A DNA stretch of 24,635 nt from WS-2 sp964650245. Lineage in GTDB: Bacteria > Eisenbacteria > RBG-16-71-46. This document shows, one piece after another, positions 16,289-21,829 of the stretch (positions are counted from its first letter, which is position 1; each line of letters opens with the position of its first letter). Made by a program: the position numbers and the translations under genes. The notes under the pieces are model-generated. The model did no database searches and was not told the DNA's origin. It saw only the letters and a list, made by a program, of their open reading frames with translations. The stretch is from positions 1-24,635 of the forward strand of contig CAZYQK010000033.1 of the NCBI GenBank assembly GCA_964650245.1. The letters run 5' to 3'.

Positions 16289-17532
16289 GCCACCGCCTCG
16301 CGCGGAATGATCGCCTCGACACGCACGCCCGCACCGGGTGCGTCCCCGACGGTGAGCGATCCGCCCAGCGTGCTCACGCGTTCGCGCATGCCCAGCAGGC
16401 CGAGGTGCGGCGTGATCCCGCCGGGCACGCCCTGGCCGTCGTCCTCGACCAGCACCCGCACGCGCCCGGGCTCGAGACTCAGCCCCACGCGCACGCGCGC
16501 CGCGCGCGCGTGCCGGGCGACGTTGGTGAGCGCTTCCTGCACGACGCGGTAGATCGCGACCTGGGCGTCGGGCGGCAGCTCGGGCATGGAGTCCGGGCAC
16601 TCGAGGTCGGCCGCGATGCGCGTGCGCCGCGCGAAGTCCTCGGCGAGCGCGCGCAGCGCCGGCAACAGGCCCAGATCATCGAGCACGGTCGGGCGCAGCA
16701 GGTTGCTGATGTCGCGCACCTGCGCGAGCGCCCGACCCACCATTTCGCTCGCCTCGCTCCGGCCTTCGAGGTCGAGCTCGATCTTGACCGCGGTCAGGAT
16801 CTGCCCGGCCTCGTCGTGGAGCTCGCGCGCGATGCGGCGCCGCTCGTCCTCCTGGCTGCGGAGCAGGAGATGCGTGAGCTGCTCGAGCTCGGCGCTGCGT
16901 GCCTCGAGCGCGCGGCGCCCCTCGCTCAGCACCAGGAACATCGTGCCGAGCGCGACCACGGCGATGAACAGCACGTCGGCGAACACGCCGTAGAGCACAC
17001 CGCTCCCGAGTGGACGCAGCAGCGGGTAGTCCAGATGATGGAGTCCCCACAGCGTGAAGGTCACGGCCAGCAGGGTCGCGCCGCCCGAGCGCGCGACGCG
17101 CCGGTGCCGCCAGAACACCACCCCGGTCCAGAGCGTCACGCCCGAGAGCATCACCACCGAGGTCACGCCGGCGGCGACCATGCTGTGGATGCCGAAGATC
17201 GCGATTGCCGCCCACGCCGCCGAGGCGGCGCCCAGCCCGGCGTAGAGCCAGCGCCACCTCAGGCCGCGCGAGAACTGGAGCGCGGCGAGCAGGAGCAGCA
17301 GCGAGCTCATCCAGGTCGCGGTCTCGTGAGCGAAGAGCCAGAGCTCGCGCCGCGACACGATGAACACCGCGATGCAGACGAGGCGAACCGCGTAGAGCGC
17401 CCACGCGCTGGCCCAGGTCGCGAAGTACGGCCGGCGCTGGCGGGCCCAGAGCGCGACGTAGACCAGCGCCTGCAGCAGGGTGAAGAAGGCCTGGAAGCCG
17501 AGCGCCGCGAGCTCGACCGTCTGGCGGTCCAT
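16285..17532 (-). CDS. Membrane sensor histidine kinase (HisKA_3 type)
   Basis: This 415-residue protein has about seven TM helices in residues 8-203, a membrane-embedded sensor without a recognisable periplasmic domain. A coiled linker (GRRALEARSAELEQLTHLLL) leads to the dimerisation/phosphotransfer motif DERRRIARELHDEAGQ with His239. The ATPase domain has N-box Asn337 (VVQEALTNVARHA), G1 DDGQG (364-368) and G2 GLLGMRER. All catalytic elements are intact. It lies 9 bp after the PP-loop gene and overlaps the response-regulator gene, so the three are one operon. The signal sensed is unknown. Confidence 0.92.
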   Translation of the reverse strand: MDRQTVELAALGFQAFFTLLQALVYVALWARQRRPYFATWASAWALYAVRLVCIAVFIVSRRELWLFAHETATWMSSLLLLLAALQFSRGLRWRWLYAGLGAASAAWAAIAIFGIHSMVAAGVTSVVMLSGVTLWTGVVFWRHRRVARSGGATLLAVTFTLWGLHHLDYPLLRPLGSGVLYGVFADVLFIAVVALGTMFLVLSEGRRALEARSAELEQLTHLLLRSQEDERRRIARELHDEAGQILTAVKIELDLEGRSEASEMVGRALAQVRDISNLLRPTVLDDLGLLPALRALAEDFARRTRIAADLECPDSMPELPPDAQVAIYRVVQEALTNVARHARAARVRVGLSLEPGRVRVLVEDDGQGVPGGITPHLGLLGMRERVSTLGGSLTVGDAPGAGVRVEAIIPREAVA

Positions 17533-17541
17533 GGGGTGAAT

Positions 17542-18516
17542 CTACCGCAGGGCGAGGGGCGCGGCCGGCGTGCCCAGCGCGCGCTCGCACATCCGTCCGC
17601 CTTCTCGCCAGCGCACGACCCGCTCCGGCGACGGCGCGCGCGAATGACGCGCGATGAGCCCGATCGCGAGCGCGAGACTCTCCTCGCCGCGCGGCCCGCA
17701 GACCAGCGCGCTCGGACCGGCGAAGTCCGCGGGCTCGACCAGCCAGCGCTGGGCGGATTCGAACCCGGCGAGCCGCCGGTTCTCCTCGCGGTCGCGCCCG
17801 AGCACGATCTTGAGCCCGGACCCGACGCGAACGTGGCGGCCGAGCCTGAGCAGCGCCACGTCGTCGAGCGAGCTTTTCTCGTCGGCATCGTGGGCGAACA
17901 GATCCCGCAGGCGCGAGGAGAAATTCGGGTCGGTGAGAAGGCAGCCCCCGCCCGGCGAGGTGTAGTGCTTGAGCCCAAGGCGCGCGGCCAGCGCGAGCTG
18001 CTCGACGCGCGAGCGTCCCGAGATCGCGAGCAGCTTCGAGCGGTCGACCCAGCCGCGCCGCTCGGGCTCGGTCTCGGGCAGGAGCCGCGCCGAGAGCGGG
18101 CGCAGGATCCAGCCCTCGACCCCCGAGCGCCGCTCGATCAGGTCCAGCGCGTCGCGGCGCTGGGACATCGGGCGCTGGCCCAGTACCTCTCCCGTGAACA
18201 GGAAGCTCGCCCCGAACTCCTCGAGATACGGCCGGCCCAGCTCGAACATGAAAATCCGGCAATCCACGCACGGGTTCATGTTGCGGCCGTAGCCCCAGCG
18301 CGGATGGCGCAGCAGTCTCAGATATTCCTCTCCCTTGGGCCGCGTCACGAGCCGGATTCCGAGGTCGCGCGCCACCTCGCGGACGTCGCTGCGGCATGCG
18401 GTCGGGGATTCGAGATGCAGCCCGATCACTTCGATCCCCTGATCGAGCATGAGTCTCGCCGCGAGCGCAGAGTCCAGCCCGCCGGACAGCATGCCGAGCG
18501 CACGAATCGAGTTCAT
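17542..18516 (-). CDS. PP-loop ATPase, MnmA/ThiI-like (probable tRNA thiolation-type enzyme)
   Basis: This 324-residue cytosolic protein has the N-type PP-loop SGGLDS at residues 11-16 (GMLSGGLDSALAA), which binds ATP to adenylate a substrate. NPCVDCRIFMF carries the Cys pair Cys83/Cys86, and TGEVLGQRPMSQ and SPGGGCLLTDPNF (Cys192) follow, as in the MnmA-like 2-thiouridylase relatives of many thermophiles and deep-branching bacteria. The C-terminal ~100 residues are a further beta-rich domain (LGRHVRVGSGLKIVLGRD). Adenylation and sulfur transfer to a tRNA uridine is likely, not proven. The ATG at 18516 is chosen because the PP-loop follows at once. The bases before it are pyrimidine-rich with no Shine-Dalgarno, so the mRNA may be leaderless. 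Confidence 0.8.
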   Translation of the reverse strand: MNSIRALGMLSGGLDSALAARLMLDQGIEVIGLHLESPTACRSDVREVARDLGIRLVTRPKGEEYLRLLRHPRWGYGRNMNPCVDCRIFMFELGRPYLEEFGASFLFTGEVLGQRPMSQRRDALDLIERRSGVEGWILRPLSARLLPETEPERRGWVDRSKLLAISGRSRVEQLALAARLGLKHYTSPGGGCLLTDPNFSSRLRDLFAHDADEKSSLDDVALLRLGRHVRVGSGLKIVLGRDREENRRLAGFESAQRWLVEPADFAGPSALVCGPRGEESLALAIGLIARHSRAPSPERVVRWREGGRMCERALGTPAAPLALR

Positions 18517-18724
18517 GGGAGGAGGAGCTTTCGCGAAGTGGAGGACCGCGTGCCGAAAGCGAGCGAGCCGGGCCACGGTATGAAGCACGCGAGGCAGAGT
18601 CAAGCGCGGCCGCCACGCCGGTTGCCCCCGGCGCGCCGCGCGGCTAGATTCCGGCCCTCGCGACCACCCGTCCCGTCTCCGTCACCTGCCGCGGCGCGCT
18701 CGCGCAGCGCCGCTCGAGAGCGTC

Positions 18725-19144
18725 ATGCCCATCCCCGCCTTCAGCATCTTCTCGGCCGTGAGCGAGCTGTTCGTTACCGCCGGGGTGGTCTTCGTCATCC
18801 GCCGCAACTGGACCCGCCGTGCCTTCCCCTTCGGCGTGTTTCTCGTCGTCGCGCTGTTCGAGGCGTTCGTGAACGTCTTCTACATGGCGACCAAGAGCGC
18901 TCAGGCGGCGAGCGGAGCGTCCGCGGTCGCGCCCAACATGAAGATCTTCTTCGCCGCGCACGGCATGCTGTCGCTGCTCGCCTACCTGGTGTTCGTGACG
19001 CTCGGGGTGCTGGCGTACCAGGAGCAGCGCGAGGGCCGCTTCTTCTTCCGCGACCGCCCCGCGCTCACCTGGTCGTTCGTGGTGGTCTGGGCGATCAGCG
19101 TGCTGTCGGGCGAGGCGATCTTCGCCGCGCGCTACCTATTCTGA
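18725..19144 (+). CDS. Small four-TM membrane protein, unknown function
   Basis: This 139-residue protein has four hydrophobic helices at about 10-28, 34-54, 78-98 and 114-136. The loops carry charged residues (IRRNWTRRAF, YQEQREGRFFFRDR). One His (AAHGMLS, third helix) and an intramembrane Glu in the second helix (LFEAFVN) stand out. It resembles DUF420-like or other small cofactor-handling membrane proteins only in general architecture. It is followed after 8 bp by a second membrane protein with a heme-ligand-like histidine pattern and then a methyltransferase, all on the plus strand, so the three are probably co-transcribed. Confidence 0.7.
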   Translation: MPIPAFSIFSAVSELFVTAGVVFVIRRNWTRRAFPFGVFLVVALFEAFVNVFYMATKSAQAASGASAVAPNMKIFFAAHGMLSLLAYLVFVTLGVLAYQEQREGRFFFRDRPALTWSFVVVWAISVLSGEAIFAARYLF

Positions 19145-19152
19145 TCCCCGGA

Positions 19153-19629
19153 ATGCCCGGTGGCGCCACGCTCGAGCCGCTGCGCGCGAGACGTCTGCGC
19201 GCGCCGCTGCTGCTCGCGGTGTGGCTGCTGCTCGCGATCGAGGCGATCGGCGGACTGGTCATCTTCGTCGTGCGGCTCGCCGCCGGCACGACTCCCGGCG
19301 AGACGCTGCACGTGGTCGCGGGGCTGGCTCTCACCGCGGCCTACGTCGCCTACCAGTGGCGGCACTGGCTGCGGGTGCGGCCTCTGACGCCGCGCCTCGA
19401 CCACGCGCTCGGCTTCCTGGCCGCCGGCTGCATGGGGCTCACCCTGCTGACGGGCCTTGCCCTCGGGCTTCAGTGGCTGCGCGATCGGGTGCTGGCGCCA
19501 ACCGGCGCCCCGGTCGCCTACGCGCCCGCGCTCTCGGCGGTCCACAACATCGGGAGTATGCTGGTGCTCACCTTCGCCGGCGCGCATCTCGCAGCGGTGC
19601 TGATGCGGGACCGCCGGCTCCCACGCTGA
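19153..19629 (+). CDS. Four-TM cytochrome b561-like membrane protein
   Basis: This 158-residue protein has four helices (about 17-42, 50-72, 84-108, 128-150). Histidines sit in or near the membrane: His53 and His71 in the second helix, His84 at the start of the third, and His131 and His145 in the fourth, spaced 14 apart. This is the kind of arrangement that ligates b hemes in cytochrome b561/DUF4405-type proteins. It may move electrons across the membrane with the preceding protein. Family assignment rests on pattern only. The start MPGGATLEPL lies 8 bp after the upstream stop, with no strong Shine-Dalgarno, suggesting coupling. Confidence 0.65.
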   Translation: MPGGATLEPLRARRLRAPLLLAVWLLLAIEAIGGLVIFVVRLAAGTTPGETLHVVAGLALTAAYVAYQWRHWLRVRPLTPRLDHALGFLAAGCMGLTLLTGLALGLQWLRDRVLAPTGAPVAYAPALSAVHNIGSMLVLTFAGAHLAAVLMRDRRLPR

Positions 19630-19640
19630 GGGACTTCTCG

Positions 19641-20288
19641 ATGGACGCCTCCACCCTGGTCACCGCCGAACACTTCCGCTACATCGCCGCCCACACGGCG
19701 CCCGAGGACGAGTTCCTGAAGCAGCTCAAGCAGGCCGCGACGGCGGAGGGCATACCTTCGATCTGGATCGCGCCCGAGCAGGCGAGCTTCATGCAAATCC
19801 TGCTGCGCGCGGCGGGCGCGCGCGAGGTGGTCGAGGTGGGCACGCTCGCCGGCTATTCCGCGATCGCGATGGCACGCGCGCTCCCGCTCGAAGGGCGCGT
19901 GCGTACCATCGAGCTCGAATCGAAGCACGCGGACTTCGCGAGGCGCTGGGTGGCGCGCTCGGACGTGGCATCGAAGGTCGAGGTCATCCAGGGCGCGGGC
20001 ATGGAGGTGTTGCCGGCGTTCGAGGCGAACTCGGCCGATGCCGCCTTCCTCGACGCCGACAAGACGAGCTACGCGCTCTATCTCGCCGAGTGCCTGCGCA
20101 TCGTTCGGCGCGGCGGGCTCATCATGGTGGACAACGCGTTCGCCTTCGGCGAGCTGTTCGACCCGAACGCCACCGACCGCGAAGTCCCGGCGGTGCGCGC
20201 CTTCAACGAGGTGATGGCGGGCTCGACGGAGCTCCAGAGCGTGATCGTGCCGCTCGGGGACGGGCTCTGGGTGGGCGTCAAGCGCTGA
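19641..20288 (+). CDS. Class I O-methyltransferase (CCoAOMT/COMT-like)
   Basis: This 215-residue cytosolic protein has SAM motif I VVEVGTLAGYSAIAMA (63-78), an acidic ligand in RVRTIELE, the family signature AAFLDADKTSYALYL (134-148), and GGLIMVDNAFAFGELFDP with the metal-binding DN pair at 164-165. Members methylate catechol-type or other hydroxyls on small molecules with Mg2+; the substrate is not predictable. The ATG at 19641 follows GAGGGA by about 8 nt and comes 11 bp after the previous gene, so it is the last gene of the plus-strand trio. Confidence 0.92.
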   Translation: MDASTLVTAEHFRYIAAHTAPEDEFLKQLKQAATAEGIPSIWIAPEQASFMQILLRAAGAREVVEVGTLAGYSAIAMARALPLEGRVRTIELESKHADFARRWVARSDVASKVEVIQGAGMEVLPAFEANSADAAFLDADKTSYALYLAECLRIVRRGGLIMVDNAFAFGELFDPNATDREVPAVRAFNEVMAGSTELQSVIVPLGDGLWVGVKR

Positions 20289-20334
20289 GCGAGGTGGGTG
20301 GTCACGCGCCGGTCCAGCGGAGGCCCCGCGCTCA

Positions 20335-20580
20335 TCACCCCGAGAGCCTCGCGCGCATCGCTTCGACCACCGCGCGCGGCGATGGGAGCACACCGAGCCA
20401 ACCGAGCGGTCCCCCGCCCATGAGCCGCTCCCCGTCCACCAGCACGGTGAACTCGCCATAGTTTCCCGCGATCTGTTTCGTTTCGAGACCCAGCTGCTTC
20501 CGGATTCGCGCCGCCACACGGACGGCGTGCAGACCGGAGACTCAGTAGTGGCACGAGCGAATCGCGATTCGATCCGTCAA
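20335..20580 (-). CDS. SelT/SelW/SelH (Rdx) family selenoprotein with in-frame UGA = Sec13
   Basis: Read with TGA at 20542-20544 as selenocysteine, the gene encodes 81 residues. It starts TTG (20580) with AAGGAG 6 nt upstream. The N-terminus TDRIAIRSCHY-U gives the redox motif C10-H-Y-U13, exactly the CxxU of SelW. After it come a helix (HAVRVAARIRKQLGLETKQ), the strands GNYGEFTVLVDGERLMGGG that match the family's GxFEVxVDG block, and PSPRAVVEAMRARL. The parts before and after the TGA only make a family member if joined, which argues strongly for recoding. Rdx proteins are small thioredoxin-fold redox proteins. The gene ends the XRE-controlled unit. A standard gene caller would miss the redox motif or start too late, at 20517. 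Confidence 0.85.
20499..20538 (-). promoter_or_regulatory. Bacterial SECIS-like hairpin just after the UGA
   Basis: On the mRNA, nucleotides 4-8 after UGA (UCCGG) pair with 39-43 (CCGGA), and 15-19 (CGCCG) pair with 29-33 (CGGCG). The 9-nt apical loop UCCGUGUGG is at 20514-20522. Bacterial SECIS elements lie in this position within the coding region and present a G-containing apical loop about 16-37 nt from UGA. Pairing was done by eye. Confidence 0.55.
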
Positions 20581-20617
20581 CTCCGTCTCCTTTCGTTCAT
20601 GCCGCGGGATCCGGCGA

Positions 20618-21081
20618 TCAGAGCCGGGCGCCGATGATCGCCGCGGACCACGAGATGGCGACCTGCCGATCAGGAGCCAGCCCGCCCACGGCGCCGCCGG
20701 TGCGCACCACCCCGAGCCACCGCGCGGCGCGAAGAGCGACACGACGATGAAGCACCAGGGGTACATCCAAAGCCCCGACCTCACGTCTTTCATCCACAGC
20801 ACGGGGTCGGCGATCAGCACCGTGCTGAAGAGCACGCCCCCCGCGAGCACCACCACCGCGCCGAAATGGCCCCAGCGCGGATAGGGCGTCCACCGCGCGA
20901 GGATCAGCGCCACGACCAGCGTGCCTGCGGCGGTCGTGGCGGCGCACGCCAGCACCGCCGCGTAGCTCGACGGCTGGCGCGTCCCGACCCAGGAGGTCAG
21001 CAGCACGGTGACGAGAAACGTCCCGGTGGCGAGCCAGAAATCCCTCCACTTCGAACGGTCCATCCAGATCGCGTCCTTCAT
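20618..21081 (-). pseudogene. Membrane protein of unknown function, probable frameshift near the 3' end
   Basis: The start MKDAIWMDRSKWRDFW at 21081 has GGGAGA 6 nt upstream and gives about 115 good residues with four TM helices (WLATGTFLVTVLLTSWVG; YAAVLACAATTAAGTLVV; FGAVVVLAGGVLFSTVLI; LWMYPWCFIVVSLFA). Beyond about 20720 this frame becomes Arg/Pro/Ser-rich and runs without a stop into the selenoprotein frame. An adjacent frame instead gives WLGVVRTGGAVGGLAP, then VAISWSAAIIGARL and a stop at 20618, a much better ending 37 bp before the next start. A one-base indel around 20700-20740, real or from assembly, is the likely cause. No family is recognised. Confidence 0.55.
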
Positions 21082-21126
21082 GACGTCTCCCGCTCTGGGC
21101 TCGACCGCGCGGCATGCGGCGCGGCT

Positions 21127-21318
21127 TCACTCCGGCTCGAACAGCTCTTCGATCGGCTTCCGGAACAGTCGCGCGATCCGGAACGCGAGCGGCAGACTGG
21201 GATCGTACTTGCCGGTCTCGATCGCGTTCACCGTCTGCCTCGAAACCCCGAGGCGCTCGGCCAGCTCGCCCTGCGACCAGTCACGCCCGGCGCGCAGCGT
21301 GCGCACCTGGTTCTTCAT
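21127..21318 (-). CDS. Small XRE-family helix-turn-helix regulator
   Basis: This 63-residue protein is essentially one Cro/CI-type domain: VRTLRAGRDWSQGELAERL, GVSRQTVNAIETGKYDPSL, PLAFRIARLFRKPIEELFEP. It is full length for the stand-alone YgzD-like group usually paired with a small membrane protein, as here. Its start overlaps the stop of the upstream membrane gene (ATGA). It probably binds the 37-bp palindrome in front of the operon and represses its own transcription. Confidence 0.93.
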   Translation of the reverse strand: MKNQVRTLRAGRDWSQGELAERLGVSRQTVNAIETGKYDPSLPLAFRIARLFRKPIEELFEPE

Positions 21319-21707
21319 CGGTACCGCCGGCCCGCGACCACCAGCCCCACAGCCCAGAGCCCCACCATGATCGGCCACACCCACTGGCCCCAGCGAATCT
21401 GAGGAAGCCCCGCCTTGTCGAGGAACCCCGACGCGGTCACGAGGGCTCCGGTCACGGCGAACGCCAGCGCGAGCGCCTCGTGGTGAATACGCTGCTGGAG
21501 CTCGTCGAGGCGGCGAATGACGAGCACCGATCCGACCATCACGCCGCCCATCGCGATGCCCTGGAACACCGCGAGCGCGATTCGCGCGGGCGAGCCGCGC
21601 TCGAGCCCGCGGGCGAAGTAGGCGGCGGCCAGCGTCAGCACCGCGGCAGCCAGGGCCATTGCCAGGAAGCGCGGGTTGTAGCACCTGAACAGCTTGCGGT
21701 CGTACAT
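21315..21707 (-). CDS. Four-TM membrane protein, first gene of the XRE operon
   Basis: This 130-residue protein has four helices (about 15-34, 44-64, 78-98, 108-127). Between the second and third lies the cytosolic motif RRLDELQQRIHHEALALAF, typical of the DUF2178-like membrane proteins that accompany small XRE regulators. GGAGG sits 6 nt before the ATG at 21707. No enzymatic residues are evident; it may sense a membrane or redox signal for the regulator. It heads the unit that ends with the SelW-like selenoprotein. Confidence 0.8.
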   Translation of the reverse strand: MYDRKLFRCYNPRFLAMALAAAVLTLAAAYFARGLERGSPARIALAVFQGIAMGGVMVGSVLVIRRLDELQQRIHHEALALAFAVTGALVTASGFLDKAGLPQIRWGQWVWPIMVGLWAVGLVVAGRRYR

Positions 21708-21745
21708 GCCAGACCTCCGAAGGGGAACGTCGAACGCTCGGAGGC

Positions 21746-21774
21746 ACAGTAAAGGGTGCTTGACAGCATGTCAA
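21746..21774 (-). promoter_or_regulatory. Promoter of the membrane/XRE/selenoprotein operon
   Basis: On the minus strand a perfect -35 TTGACA (21769-21774) and a -10-like TACTGT (21746-21751) are separated by exactly 17 bp. The predicted start lies about 30 bp before the ATG at 21707. The -35 and spacer fall inside the 37-bp palindrome. Confidence 0.6.
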
Positions 21775-21785
21775 GCACCCTTTAC
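21749..21785. promoter_or_regulatory. Perfect 17-3-17 palindrome, likely XRE operator pair
   Basis: GTAAAGGGTGCTTGACA (21749-21765) and TGTCAAGCACCCTTTAC (21769-21785) are exact inverted repeats around GCA. Each arm is itself an imperfect dyad (GTAAAG, 4-bp spacer, CTTGAC), so the site can be read as two operator copies about 21 bp apart (two helical turns), covering the -35 and reaching the -10. Its place 42 bp before the first gene of an operon with a small XRE repressor points to autoregulation. Confidence 0.7.
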
Positions 21786-21829
21786 AGGAGGGTGATTCGG
21801 GGGCCGCCGTCAGGCAGCGGCGGAACGCC

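Noticed and set aside
16405..19152. Very long plus-strand open frame opposite the kinase and PP-loop genes
   Set aside because: It is Arg/His/Glu-rich antisense of real genes, an effect of high GC. Only its last 477 bp (19153-19629) is a real gene.
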